Of a DNA stretch of 64,000 nt, positions 49,125-58,431 are shown one piece after another. The stretch is from Astrobacterium formosum (GTDB taxonomy: Bacteria; Pseudomonadota; Alphaproteobacteria; Rhizobiales; Xanthobacteraceae). The position numbers and the translations under genes are program-made. The first letter of the stretch is position 1, and each line of letters starts with the position of its first letter. The DNA is taken from the NCBI GenBank assembly GCA_030848545.1, contig JAVDCA010000001.1, forward strand, positions 450,902-514,901. Direction: 5' to 3'. Under the pieces are notes generated by a model. The model made no database searches. It was not told the origin of the DNA and saw nothing but the letters and a program-made list of their open reading frames with translations.

Positions 49125-50131
49125 CAGGAGGCCAGCCCCGTGATCTTGCTGCGCAACGAGGCCGCGATCTCGTCGGGATCGCGGCCGAGGGTCATCTCAA
49201 AGGTGGGCACGCGCGTACAGAGCGCGGTGATTTCGCGAAGCATGAAGCCGCCCACCCCGGGCATCTGCAATATGGTGCTGGCGGCGAATTCGGTGACCGC
49301 CTGGAGCGGCGACAACGGCACAAAGCCGCTCGTCACCGCATGGGCGATGCGCGGGCGAACGATCGCGACGATGCGCAGCGACGCCACCAGTCGCCCGGCC
49401 GCATCGTCGAGGATCACCACGCTCTTGGTGCGTTCCGGGTTGCGCATCAGCACCCGGTCGCGCAGTCCCGGCAGACGCTCGAAGGCGTCGTCCATCACCT
49501 TGCAGCCGCGGTAGAGATGGTGCGCCACCGGAGGCGTGCCGCGGCTCACCGCCACATAGTCGTCGCCGACATACTCCATGCCCGAGGCGAGACATTGCAG
49601 CCCTGTGGTCGACTTGCCGGCGCCGCTGCGCCCGACGATCAGCGCGCCGACGCCGTCCACGCCCACCGCCGCAGCATGCACCATCAGTGCTCCCACCGCG
49701 TCGCAATGCCAGTTGAACAGCATCCGCATGGGCGTGCAGACCTCGTAGTCCGGCAGTGCCGTCGGGTCGGGCACATGGTAGTAGGCCTCGCCGCGCGCGG
49801 TATCGATGCAGCTGAGAATGTCGCCCTCGGGATTATACTGCAGATGCAGCGGCGGTTCGTTGACCATGGAGATCTTATCAGGGTGTTCGGCAAAGGCCGC
49901 GCGCAGCTCGGTGCACGGTTCGCCGCCGCTCCAAGCATGAATGACGAGGCGGGGCGCTTCGTCGGTCTCGTCCACCAGTCCCTGCAGTGAGGGCATCAGC
50001 GCCAAACGCAGATCTGCGCCAGCGATGCGCAGGCGCACCGGCGCACCCGCCACCCTAAAGCCGATCTCTCTTGGGTCTGTGGCATGCTCGAAAGCGCGAT
50101 GCAGGCGGGGAAGTAAGGTCACGAAGGTCAT
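49124..50131 (-). CDS. HprK-related kinase (HprK-related A type)
   Basis: Protein of 335 residues. Walker A is GRSGAGKST (residues 167-175), preceded by VHAAAVGVDGVGALIV, and the HprK-type acidic pair is in YVGDDYVAVS (190-191). The N-terminal 150 residues differ from HPr kinase and are probably a separate domain. No HPr/PTS genes lie in the window, so a role in phosphorylating a small molecule or peptide is more likely. It is the first gene of the tight five-gene minus-strand cassette. Confidence 0.82.
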   Translation of the reverse strand: MTFVTLLPRLHRAFEHATDPREIGFRVAGAPVRLRIAGADLRLALMPSLQGLVDETDEAPRLVIHAWSGGEPCTELRAAFAEHPDKISMVNEPPLHLQYNPEGDILSCIDTARGEAYYHVPDPTALPDYEVCTPMRMLFNWHCDAVGALMVHAAAVGVDGVGALIVGRSGAGKSTTGLQCLASGMEYVGDDYVAVSRGTPPVAHHLYRGCKVMDDAFERLPGLRDRVLMRNPERTKSVVILDDAAGRLVASLRIVAIVRPRIAHAVTSGFVPLSPLQAVTEFAASTILQMPGVGGFMLREITALCTRVPTFEMTLGRDPDEIAASLRSKITGLAS

Positions 50132-50221
50132 CGAGGAATCTGCTGCAGGAGGAGAGAAGCGGCGCAGCTACGTACAGACATGGCCGTCCGGGGTGGTTAT
50201 CGGGGCTGGTCCTCGTCTTCG

Positions 50222-50296
50222 CCAAAGCAGCCCGCCGAGAGAGCCGCGGTAACGGCCCACGAACTCCCGGCGTGTCAGCTCGGTTGGCAGATGACC
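50222..50296 (-). pseudogene. Remnant of an ABC-2 polysaccharide-export permease N-terminus
   Basis: The minus strand reads LTRREFVGRYRGSLGGLLW, the hallmark opening of ABC-2 glycan exporters such as KpsM/Wzm-type proteins (LxRRDxxxRYRGSxLGxLW). The similarity ends abruptly at the Trp and the frame closes within 20 codons. It suggests the glycosyltransferase region once had its own exporter. Confidence 0.5.
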
Positions 50297-50384
50297 CCAG
50301 CCCTTTGGCCTCAACTTGTTGTCCCTGAACAGGCATGGCTGTCCCAGACACAGCCGCGCACCATGAACTGGATACCCACGTGGA

Positions 50385-50670
50385 TCAAGTTCTTGAGGCG
50401 GACGCCGAACAAGAGCTGGCCGCTGGACCGTTCGAACGGCAGATGGCCGCGTTCGTCGAGAACGGCGAATTCGATGCGGTTCAGATGATCGGCGATGCGG
50501 CCCTGGCGACTTTTGTGGGTCTCAGTCTCGGGCCGGTTGACGAAATCGACGACATGGAAGGGGCCGCGGGCACCGGCACGGATGCAATTTCGCGCGACGG
50601 CAATGGCCGGATGGGCCTTGCCGATGTCGCCGATGAAGACGCCATCGGCACCCGCATCTTTGCTCGCCAC
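50385..50670 (-). pseudogene. Remnant of an IS21-family IstB ATPase
   Basis: The minus strand reads IAVARNCIRAGARG, VVDFVNRPETETHKSRQGRI, AVLDERGHLPFERSSGQLLF. These match the centre of IstB transposition helper proteins (Walker B region LDELGYLPF, then QLLFHLI). The Walker A is decayed (GDIGKAHPA instead of GTGKTHLA) and both ends and the transposase istA are missing. It marks an old IS21 insertion in the gap upstream of the kinase cassette. Confidence 0.7.
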
Positions 50671-50775
50671 GAACCGGGCGCGAAAAATGCCTCACGTGAG
50701 ATTTTTCCGTCGGTCTCACGTTCACCGCCGGTTCACGGAGCGGCAGAGCTAAGTGTTTGATTTTTACTGGAAATC

Positions 50776-50851
50776 TGGTGCGCCCAAGGGGACTCGAACC
50801 CCTGTTTTCGCCGTGAAAGGGCGACGTCCTAGACCGCTAGACGATGGGCGC
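50776..50851 (-). tRNA. tRNA-Glu (anticodon TTC)
   Basis: On the minus strand the acceptor GCGCCCA pairs with TGGGCGC, the anticodon loop is CTTTCAC with anticodon TTC between stems TCGCC and GGCGA, the T loop is GTTCGAGTC, and CCA is encoded. All arms are intact. Confidence 0.96.
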
Positions 50852-51004
50852 GGGCTCCGCTCCGCCGGACGAGAAGTCCAGGGCGGCCGGAAGCGCCGCG
50901 ACATATAAAGAGGTTTGCGGGCGTGGGCAAGCGAGCCGGCGCACGGTTGGCGGCTGGCCGGGCAGGGGGCCGCGGCCGGCCCGGCCGGCCCCCTGCCGGC
51001 GTCA

Positions 51005-51460
51005 TTACCACCGACCGGTGTTGGCCATGGATGTCCACGGTTCCTGGGGCGCCAGGGCGTCGCCCTTCTGCAAAAGCTCGATGGAGTGCTTGTCGGGGGA
51101 GCGCACGAACGCCATCTGGCCGTCACGGGGCGGTCGGTTGATGGTCACGCCGGCCTTCATGAGCCTGTCGCAGGTGGCGTAGATATCGTCGACCTCGAAG
51201 GCGAGATGGCCGAAATAGCGGGCCTCGCCATAGTCCTCGGTGTCCCAGTTGTAGGTCAGTTCGACCAGCGGGGCCGGCCGGCCCTTGCCTTGGCTGTCCT
51301 TCACCAGGGCCTCGTCCTGCGGTCCGGCCAGGAACACGAGGGTGAAGCGGCCCTTCTCGTCCACCCGGCGATGCGTCTCGATCAGTCCGAGCTTGCCGCA
51401 ATAGAAGTCGAGCGCGGCGTCGAGGTCGCGCACGCGCAGCATGGTATGGAGATATCGCAT
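51005..51460 (-). CDS. gloA: Lactoylglutathione lyase (glyoxalase I)
   Basis: Enzyme of 151 residues that isomerises the methylglyoxal-glutathione adduct to lactoylglutathione. The metal ligands are in MRYLHTMLRV, PLVELTYNW, FGHLAFEV and SIELLQ. The size fits the short nickel-type bacterial enzyme, with an extra C-terminal tail (APQEPWTSMANTGRW). The start was set at MRYLHTML; the frame is open upstream but not homologous. It is divergent from the sirtuin gene. Confidence 0.93.
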   Translation of the reverse strand: MRYLHTMLRVRDLDAALDFYCGKLGLIETHRRVDEKGRFTLVFLAGPQDEALVKDSQGKGRPAPLVELTYNWDTEDYGEARYFGHLAFEVDDIYATCDRLMKAGVTINRPPRDGQMAFVRSPDKHSIELLQKGDALAPQEPWTSMANTGRW

Positions 51461-51659
51461 GGAAAATCCTCTTCGGGACGGGGGAATATCGGTGCGACGG
51501 CCGCGACCGGGTTTGGACCGCCGGGCCGGCCGCGACATGATATAGGACGGCGCAGCGGAGCGGCCAACCGAGGCCGCCTGCAGATGGCAAAAACCGCCGG
51601 CAAGGCCTCCGGCAAGACCGCGCAAGCCAAAACTTCTTAAATCCGCGCGAGACAAGACG

Positions 51660-52418
51660 ATGATAGCAACTGGATTGGACGAGGCCATTGACCGGCTTCG
51701 CGAACTGATCGACGGCGCCAAGGTGATCGTGCCGTTCACCGGCGCCGGCATCTCCACCGAATGCGGCATTCCCGACTTCCGCTCGCCGGGCGGGCTGTGG
51801 ACCAAGAATGCGCCGATCTCGTTCGACGAGTTTCTCGCCAGCCAGGAGATGCGCGACGAAGCCTGGCGGCGGCGCTTCGCCATGGAAGAGCAGTTTTCCG
51901 GCGCGCGTCCGGGCCGTGGCCATCGCGCCCTGACGTCACTCTATCGTGCCGGCAAGGTTCCGGCCGTCGTCACCCAGAACATCGACAATCTCCACCAGGC
52001 CGCCGGCATTGCGGCACAGGACGTCGTCGAGCTGCACGGCAACACGACCTACGCGCTCTGCCTCGACTGCGGCGAACGCTACGAGCTCGCCTGGGTCAAG
52101 GCGCGCTTCGAAAGCGGCCGGGCGCCCGACTGTCCGCATTGCGGCGGCCACATCAAGACCGCCACCATCTCGTTCGGCCAGGCCATGCCGGAGAAGGAAA
52201 TGAGCCGCGCCGAGGAACTCGCGCTCGACTGCGACCTGTTCCTGGCCATCGGCTCGTCGCTGGTCGTGTGGCCGGCCGCCGGGTTTCCCCTGCTGGCCAA
52301 ACGCAACGGCGCGCACCTCGCGATTCTCAATCGCGACCCGACCGAATTCGACGATCTTGCCGATCTGGTGATTCGTTTTGACATCGGCGAGGTTCTGGCG
52401 CCCTTCGCGGGTCACTGA
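51660..52418 (+). CDS. Sir2-family NAD-dependent protein deacylase
   Basis: Sirtuin of 252 residues. The NAD site is PFTGAGISTECGIPDFRSPG, followed by TQNIDNLHQAAG and the catalytic His in VELHGNTTYA. The zinc site is complete (CLDC, then CPHCGG). It removes acyl groups from protein lysines using NAD. It appears as a single gene, with a 200-bp upstream gap shared with gloA. Confidence 0.94.
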   Translation: MIATGLDEAIDRLRELIDGAKVIVPFTGAGISTECGIPDFRSPGGLWTKNAPISFDEFLASQEMRDEAWRRRFAMEEQFSGARPGRGHRALTSLYRAGKVPAVVTQNIDNLHQAAGIAAQDVVELHGNTTYALCLDCGERYELAWVKARFESGRAPDCPHCGGHIKTATISFGQAMPEKEMSRAEELALDCDLFLAIGSSLVVWPAAGFPLLAKRNGAHLAILNRDPTEFDDLADLVIRFDIGEVLAPFAGH

Positions 52419-52602
52419 GCGAACGTTGCCCAAACGGCACAAGGGATTCGTTTTGCACGGATTTTCACAGGCGCGACTTCGTTCCGGTTGGAATTGGACA
52501 TTTTGGTCTTTTCCGCTTTCGGCGCGGTGTTAATCTCGCACACGAACAGATTCGTCGAAGCGCCCTCAAGAGGCGCCACAGAAGCGGCAACCAGCGTCAG
52601 TC

Positions 52603-53208
52603 ATGACGGCGGACGGGATTGGGCCGAAAGGCCTCGCAAGTTTAGAGCTCGGACCGGAGGCGTTCGGGGACATTGGTAACGAGGCCGGAGGCACCGTCAT
52701 CGAAGTCACCGGAGTCATCAAGTGGTTCGATGTCTCCAAAGGGTACGGTTTCATCGTACCCGACAGCGGCGCGGCTGACGTGCTGCTGCACGTCACCTGT
52801 TTGCGCCGCGACGGCTATCAGACCGCCTTGGAGGGCGCTCGCATCGTGTGCGAAGCGCTGCAGCGTCCGAAAGGATTGCAGGCGTTCCGCATCGTCTCCA
52901 TGGACGAGTCGACGGCGATCCATCCGGCGCAGATGCCGCCGCCTCGCACCCACGTCACGGTGACGCCGACCTCGGGGCTCGAGCGGGCCCAGGTCAAATG
53001 GTTCAACCGCTTGCGCGGATTCGGTTTTCTCTCCCGCGGCGACGGCACGCCGGACATCTTCGTGCACATGGAGACGCTGCGGCGCTTCGGACTTGCCGAG
53101 CTGCGGCCCGGCCAGACGGTGCTGGTGCGATTCGGACCCGGACCCAAAGGCCTGATGGCCGCCGAAGTGCGGCCGGACGGCGCCCTGCACGGTCCGGCTT
53201 CCCACTGA
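52603..53208 (+). CDS. Protein with two cold-shock domains
   Basis: Nucleic-acid-binding protein of 201 residues with two CSDs. The first (about 36-100) has [15 protein letters not shown] and LLHVTCL; the second (about 127-190) has [16 protein letters not shown] and [16 protein letters not shown]1-like aromatic residues are kept in both. Double-CSD proteins of this size are typical of alphaproteobacteria and act as RNA chaperones. The 5' leader (52419-52602) is long enough for a thermo-responsive structure, but none was shown. Confidence 0.92.
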   Translation: MTADGIGPKGLASLELGPEAFGDIGNEAGGTVIEVTGVIKWFDVSKGYGFIVPDSGAADVLLHVTCLRRDGYQTALEGARIVCEALQRPKGLQAFRIVSMDESTAIHPAQMPPPRTHVTVTPTSGLERAQVKWFNRLRGFGFLSRGDGTPDIFVHMETLRRFGLAELRPGQTVLVRFGPGPKGLMAAEVRPDGALHGPASH

Positions 53209-53266
53209 CGCAGGCTTGCGCTACTCAACCGGCTGCCCGTTGGACACGCCGCTCGTGAGTGCGCCC

Positions 53267-53746
53267 ATGTTCTGTCGTCCCATGTTCCGTCATCTGCCGA
53301 AGTTCGCGGCCGTCGTCCTTGCGGTCCTCGCGTTGTTCGGGACTGCGCCGTTCGGGACCGTGCGGGCGGCCGATATGGACACGCTCGAAATCGTCTCCAG
53401 GTCGGGCGTCCATGTCTTCAGCGTCGAACTCGCCGTGACCGACGAGGAACGTTCGCGTGGACTGATGTTCCGGCGCGAGTTGCCCGAAGGGAAGGGCATG
53501 CTGTTCGACTTCAAGCGTGACCAGGGCGTCTCCATGTGGATGGAGAACACCTACATCTCCCTCGACATGATCTTCATCCGGGCCGACGGTCGTATTGCCC
53601 GTATCGCCGAAAACACCGAGCCCATGTCGCGCAAGATCATTTCATCGGGGGCTCCGGTGCGCGGCGTCCTCGAAGTCATCGCCGGCACCGCCAAAAAGCT
53701 CGGCCTCGCCGCCGGCGACAAGGTTGCGCACCCGATTTTCCGCTGA
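53267..53746 (+). CDS. DUF192 secreted protein
   Basis: Protein of 159 residues with a signal peptide (FAAVVLAVLALFGTAPF, ending VRAAD). The DUF192 pattern is complete: VELAVTDEERSRGLMFRREL, GKGMLFDF and MWMENTYISLDMIFI, then MSRKIISSGAPVRGVLEV. Its function is not established. GTG (53255) and TTG (53216) starts are possible but the ATG at 53267 gives a normal signal peptide. It follows the cold-shock gene by 58 bp. Confidence 0.9.
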   Translation: MFCRPMFRHLPKFAAVVLAVLALFGTAPFGTVRAADMDTLEIVSRSGVHVFSVELAVTDEERSRGLMFRRELPEGKGMLFDFKRDQGVSMWMENTYISLDMIFIRADGRIARIAENTEPMSRKIISSGAPVRGVLEVIAGTAKKLGLAAGDKVAHPIFR

Positions 53747-53936
53747 ATCGGCGGTTTGCGACGGGTACTGTGCGGCGCCTCGCAGGCGATTGTCTTCATT
53801 GAATATTTGGCTGCCCGCCGGAGCCCTTCAGGGGCCTGGAACGGTAATTCCTGCGCGCCTCGCCAGTTGCGCGTATTGACGCCGGCCGAGGACCGGAAGC
53901 ACTGTCACATAAGTGTCATATTCGGGGACGCGGTCC

Positions 53937-54971
53937 ATGAAGATCCGGGATATCGGTTTTTCCATCGCGGTCGCGGCAGCCGCCCTCATGGCGACTACGC
54001 GCGTCGAAGCCCAGGGCCAGTTGAACCTCTACTGTTCCGTACAGGTCGAGTGGTGCCAGGCCATCGTCACCAACTTCCAGAAAGCGACCGGCATCGTGGT
54101 CAACATGACCCAGCGCGGATCGGGCGAGAACCTCGCCCAGCTGCGCGCCGAAGCGCAGAATCCGCGCGCCGACGTCTGGTTCGGCGGCACCGGTGATCCC
54201 CACCTGGTCGCAGCCGAGGAAAACCTCACCATCGCGTACAAGAGCCCGATGCTGAACCAGCTCCACCTCTGGGCCGTGCGCCAGCATGAGGTCTCCAAGG
54301 GCCGCACCGTCGGGGTCTATTTCGGTGCCGTCGGTTTCGGCTTCAACACCGAGCTCCTGGCCAAGAAGAAGCTCGCCAAACCCGCCTGTTGGGCCGATCT
54401 CCTCAAGCCGGGCTACAAGGGCGAGATCCAGATGGCGAACCCGAATTCGTCGGGCACCGCCTACGTGATCATCGCCACGCTCGTCCAGCTGTGGGGCGAG
54501 GAGCAGGCGATGGCCTATCTCAAGAAGCTGCACCCCAACGTCAACGCCTATGCGCGCACCGGCACCGGCCCCATCAAGGCGGTGGCGCGCGGCGAGACCG
54601 CGGTGTCGTTGTCGTTCGTGCACGACGCCGTCACCGAGACCAATGCGGGCTTCCCGGTCGGCTGGGCGACGCCGTGCGAGGGAACCGGCTACGAGATCGG
54701 CTCCATGTCGATCGTCAAGGGCTCCCGCAATCTCGCCAACGCCAAGAAGTTCTACGACTGGGCGCTCACCCCCGACGCCCAGAAGCTCGGTTTCGACGCG
54801 GCCGGACAGTTGCAGATGCCGACCAACAAAAGCGCGCCGCTGCCGCCCAACGCGCCGGACCTCACCAAGATCAAGCTGATCGACTACGACGTGGTCAAGT
54901 ACGGCAACACCCACGAGCGCAAGCGCCTGCTCGGGCGCTGGGACACGGAGATCGGCTCGCTGCCGCGCTGA
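53937..54971 (+). CDS. Ferric-type ABC substrate-binding protein, first copy
   Basis: Periplasmic binding protein of 344 residues with a signal peptide ending RVEAQ. The mature start GQLNLYCSVQVEWCQAIVTN, then ADVWFGGTGDPHLVAAEENL and the end HERKRLLGRWDTEIGSLPR mark the AfuA/FbpA-like family. It carries the paired Cys of the CxxxxxWC opening. Its closest relative is the gene just downstream (55144). Direct repeats TGTCA lie in the leader (53902-53918). ATG 53937 was chosen over a GTG 24 bp upstream. Confidence 0.9.
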   Translation: MKIRDIGFSIAVAAAALMATTRVEAQGQLNLYCSVQVEWCQAIVTNFQKATGIVVNMTQRGSGENLAQLRAEAQNPRADVWFGGTGDPHLVAAEENLTIAYKSPMLNQLHLWAVRQHEVSKGRTVGVYFGAVGFGFNTELLAKKKLAKPACWADLLKPGYKGEIQMANPNSSGTAYVIIATLVQLWGEEQAMAYLKKLHPNVNAYARTGTGPIKAVARGETAVSLSFVHDAVTETNAGFPVGWATPCEGTGYEIGSMSIVKGSRNLANAKKFYDWALTPDAQKLGFDAAGQLQMPTNKSAPLPPNAPDLTKIKLIDYDVVKYGNTHERKRLLGRWDTEIGSLPR

Positions 54972-54998
54972 CGCGCATTCATCCACAAGGATCTCGGT

Positions 54999-55083
54999 CG
55001 TCATTGCGAGGAGCCGCAGGCGACGAAACAATCCAGAAATCCGCAAGGAAGGGCTGGATTGCTTCGCTTCGCTCGCAAGACGG
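54999..55083. repeat. Interspersed palindromic repeat, copy 2
   Basis: Same element type as 13158-13241: starts CGTCATTGCGAG, has an inner CAATCCAG/CTGGATTG pair and ends CTCGCAAGACG. It lies in the gap between the two binding-protein genes and may set their relative mRNA stability. Confidence 0.7.
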
Positions 55084-55143
55084 GGAGGCGGCACGACCAC
55101 TGCGTCGGACCGCCGGTGCTGCGGACATGAGGAGAAGAGCGAC

Positions 55144-56172
55144 ATGTTCAAACGATTCTCGATCGCGGCCGCGCTCGCGCTGGTCGGCACGGCGGCGGTG
55201 ACGCCCGTCCAGGCCCAGGGCCAGCTCAACATGCTGTGTGCTCCGCAGGCCGACTGGTGTGAGGCGATCGCGGCGGCCTTCCAGCGCGACACCGGCATCA
55301 AGGTGTCGATGATCCGCAAATCCACCGGCGAGATCCTCGCCCAGGTGCGCGCCGAGGCGCAGAACCCCAAGACCGACATCTGGTTCGGCGGTGCCGCCGA
55401 CCTGCACTTCGTCGCCGCGGAAGAAAAGCTCCTGGAGCCCTATACCTCTGCGCGCATGAAGGAACTGCATCCGTGGGCCCAGAAGGTGCACGAGCAGTCC
55501 AAGGGCCATTGCGTCGGCGTCTCGACCGGGGCGATCGCGCTCGTCTACAACAAGGAATTCATCGCCAAGAAGAACCTGCCCGTGCCGAAGAGCTGGATCG
55601 ATCTGACCAAGCCCGAATACAAGGGCGAGGTGCAGCTTCCCAACCCCAACTCGTCCGGCACCGCCTATACGATCATCGCCGGCCTGGTGCAGTTGTGGGG
55701 CGAAGACCAGGCGTTCGACTATCTCAAGAAGCTGCATGCCAACGTCAACGCCTATACCCGCTCGGGCGCCGCGCCGGTGCGCGCGGTGGCGCGCGGCGAG
55801 ACCGGGCTTGCCGCGACCTTCAACATGGAGGCGATCACCGAGATGCAGGCCGGCTTCCCGATCGAGATCATCTATCCGTCGGAAGGCACGAGCTACGAGG
55901 TCGCCTGCGAGTCGATCATCAAGGGCGCGCGTAATCTCGCCAATGCCAAGAAGTTCTACGACTGGTACCTGACGCCGGCCGCGATGGACATCGGGCCGAA
56001 GACCAACCAGTGGCACGTGCCGGCGCATCCGGGTGCGACGCCCGACCCGCGCATCCCCGATATCACCAAGATCAAGCTCGTCGACTACGACTTCGCCAAG
56101 TACGGCGCCAGCGCCGTGCGCAAGCGCATCCTCGATCGCTGGGACCGCGAGGTCGGCTCGCTGCCGCGCTGA
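55144..56172 (+). CDS. Ferric-type ABC substrate-binding protein, second copy
   Basis: Binding protein of 342 residues, a paralogue of the one at 53937. It has a signal peptide ending PVQAQ and the same landmarks (GQLNMLCAPQADWCEAI, KTDIWFGGAADLHFVAAEEK, NPNSSGTAYTIIAGLVQLWG, end WDREVGSLPR). The two have drifted clearly in the central ligand region (for example CVGVSTGAIALVYNKEF), so they may bind different ligands through one permease. It is 24 bp before the permease gene. Confidence 0.92.
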   Translation: MFKRFSIAAALALVGTAAVTPVQAQGQLNMLCAPQADWCEAIAAAFQRDTGIKVSMIRKSTGEILAQVRAEAQNPKTDIWFGGAADLHFVAAEEKLLEPYTSARMKELHPWAQKVHEQSKGHCVGVSTGAIALVYNKEFIAKKNLPVPKSWIDLTKPEYKGEVQLPNPNSSGTAYTIIAGLVQLWGEDQAFDYLKKLHANVNAYTRSGAAPVRAVARGETGLAATFNMEAITEMQAGFPIEIIYPSEGTSYEVACESIIKGARNLANAKKFYDWYLTPAAMDIGPKTNQWHVPAHPGATPDPRIPDITKIKLVDYDFAKYGASAVRKRILDRWDREVGSLPR

Positions 56173-56196
56173 TCCTGAAACAAGCGGTTTTTCGCC

Positions 56197-58431
56197 ATGG
56201 CGAACCCTCGCACACGTTTCGATCCCGCGGCCTGGACGCTCCTGGCCGCGGGATTCGCCGTCGCGGTGCCGCCCTGGCACATGCTTCAGGACGACATGAC
56301 CTGGCGCACGGCGTTCGCGTTCTTTCGCGACGACGCCGACACCGCCTCGGCGCTGGCCCAAGCGCTGTTTTTCGGCCGCTGGTGGCTCTGGCCCATCATC
56401 GCCGCACTCGTGGTCGCGATCCCCGCCGTGCTGCCGGGCGTGGCGCGGCCCATGCGCGCGCGCCTGTTGACGATCGCCGGCGTGTTCGGCCTTGCCGCCT
56501 ATGTCGCCCAGGGCTGGTCGATCGGCGTGCGCGGCTTCGTCTATCCGTGGCTCGAAACCGTCTTCGGCGCCATGGACGACCGCCAGTTCGGCATCGGCTT
56601 GGGCGGCATGGTCACCTTCGTGTGTCTCGTGTTGATGATCACCGATGGGCTGGCATTGAAGGGTCGCTTCGGCGGCGACCGCTTCGTCGCCGGCGCCGTC
56701 GGCATTCTCATTTCGGCCATCGGCATCTTCACGGTCTGGCCGGTGCTGACGATTCTCGGCCAGGCCATCCGCTCGCCGGTCGACCAGGGCCTTCTCGACG
56801 CCTTCGTGGAGCGCTTCTTCGGAGCGAAAGTGTGGGGCGTCGCCTGCTTCTACTCGGGCTCGTCCTGCGGGGTCGCCTGGAACACGCTGATGATGGCGAC
56901 CGCGACCGCGACCGGCTGCACCGTGCTCGGGCTCGCTTTCGCGCTCATCGTCACCCGCACGGATTTTCCGCTCAAGCGGATGATGCGGCTTCTGACCGTG
57001 CTGCCCATCATCACGCCGCCCTTCGTGATCGGCCTCGGCCTCATCCTGATCTTCGGGCGCTCCGGCCTGATCAACCAGATCGCCGAGAGCACCTTCGACC
57101 TTCAGCTCGGGCGCTGGATCTACGGCTTCAACGGAGTCTGGCTCGCACAGGTATTCTCGTTCACGCCGACCGCCTTCCTGGTGCTGATCGGCGTCGTGCA
57201 GGGGATTTCTCCCAGCATGGAGGAGGCGGCGCGCATGCTGCGCGCCGACCGGACCCGCACCTTCCTGGCCGTGACGCTGCCCTTGATGCGGCCCGGCCTC
57301 GCCAACGCCTTTCTGGTCGTGTTCGTGGAAAGCCTCGCCGACTTCGGCAACCCGGTGGTGCTCGGCGGCTCGTTCGGCGTTTTGTCGACGGAAATCTTCT
57401 TCGCGGTGGTCGGCGCCCAGGCCGATTTCGGCCGCGCCGCGACGCTCGCCCTGATCCTGCTCGGCTTCGCGCTCAGCGCCTTCTTCCTGCAGCGCACCGT
57501 GCTCGGCCGCTCGTCCTACGTCTCGGTCACCGGCAAGGGCGACTCCGGCCTGCCGCAGCCTTTGCCCCACTGGGTGCGCCGTCTCGCCTACGGCGTCGCG
57601 GTGCCGTGGGCGACGCTGACCATCACGGTCTACGGCCTCGCGCTCGCCGGCGGCTTCGTCAAGGTGTGGGGCCGCGACTGGACGCCGACCCTGTCGCATT
57701 TCGGCCGCGCCTTCGCGATCGAGTGGACCAGTAACGGCATCATCTGGTCCGGCGGCGCCTGGATGAGCGTGTTCACCACCTTGAAGCTCGCCGGCATCGC
57801 GGCGCCGCTCACCGCCGGCCTCGGCCTGACCGCCGCCTGGCTCCTGGCGCGGCAGCGCTTCGCCGGCAAGACCGTGCTCGAATTCGCCCTCATGCTGACC
57901 TTCTGCGTTCCCGGCACGGTGATCGGCGTCGCCTATATCCTCACCTTCAACGTGCCGCCGGTGGAGATCACCGGCACCGCCATCGTGCTGGTCGCCTGCT
58001 TCGTGTTCCGCAACCTGCCCGTCGGCGTTCGCTCCGGCATGGCGGCCATGAGCCAGCTCGACAAGAGCCTCGACGAGGCGGCGGTGACGCTACGCGCCTC
58101 GACCTTCCGGACCCTGCGAACCGTCGTGCTGCCGCTCCTCAAGCCCGCGATCGTCACCGCGCTCGTCTATTCCTTCGTGCGTTCGGTCACGACCGTGTCG
58201 GCGGCGATCTTCCTCGTCTCGGCCCAGCATGAAATGGCCACCGTCTTCATCATCAACCGCGTCATCAACGGCGATTACGGCATCGCCATCGCGTATTCGA
58301 CGGCCCTGATCGTCATGATGTTCGCCGTCATCGCGCTCATTCAACTCGTCGTCGGCGAACGCAATCTCGGCCGCCGGAAGGCCGCCGTCGCTCCCGTTGT
58401 TCCCGTCGTCCCGGTCGGAGGCCGTGCATGA
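56197..58431 (+). CDS. Ferric-type ABC permease with two fused permease halves
   Basis: Inner-membrane protein of 744 residues. The N-terminal ~180 residues add several helices (for example WWLWPIIAALVVAIPAVLPG), then two permease units follow, each with an EAA loop: MEEAARMLRADRTRTFL and LDEAAVTLRASTFRTLR. This is the FbpB/SfuB arrangement. It overlaps the ATPase gene by 4 bp. It transports the ligand of the two tandem binding proteins. Confidence 0.92.
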   Translation: MANPRTRFDPAAWTLLAAGFAVAVPPWHMLQDDMTWRTAFAFFRDDADTASALAQALFFGRWWLWPIIAALVVAIPAVLPGVARPMRARLLTIAGVFGLAAYVAQGWSIGVRGFVYPWLETVFGAMDDRQFGIGLGGMVTFVCLVLMITDGLALKGRFGGDRFVAGAVGILISAIGIFTVWPVLTILGQAIRSPVDQGLLDAFVERFFGAKVWGVACFYSGSSCGVAWNTLMMATATATGCTVLGLAFALIVTRTDFPLKRMMRLLTVLPIITPPFVIGLGLILIFGRSGLINQIAESTFDLQLGRWIYGFNGVWLAQVFSFTPTAFLVLIGVVQGISPSMEEAARMLRADRTRTFLAVTLPLMRPGLANAFLVVFVESLADFGNPVVLGGSFGVLSTEIFFAVVGAQADFGRAATLALILLGFALSAFFLQRTVLGRSSYVSVTGKGDSGLPQPLPHWVRRLAYGVAVPWATLTITVYGLALAGGFVKVWGRDWTPTLSHFGRAFAIEWTSNGIIWSGGAWMSVFTTLKLAGIAAPLTAGLGLTAAWLLARQRFAGKTVLEFALMLTFCVPGTVIGVAYILTFNVPPVEITGTAIVLVACFVFRNLPVGVRSGMAAMSQLDKSLDEAAVTLRASTFRTLRTVVLPLLKPAIVTALVYSFVRSVTTVSAAIFLVSAQHEMATVFIINRVINGDYGIAIAYSTALIVMMFAVIALIQLVVGERNLGRRKAAVAPVVPVVPVGGRA

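Noticed and set aside
51584..51640. A short Lys/Ala-rich ORF (MAKTAGKASGKTAQAKTS) just upstream of the sirtuin gene.
   Set aside because: It is 18 residues, has no clear ribosome binding site and is low in complexity; I could not support it as a gene.
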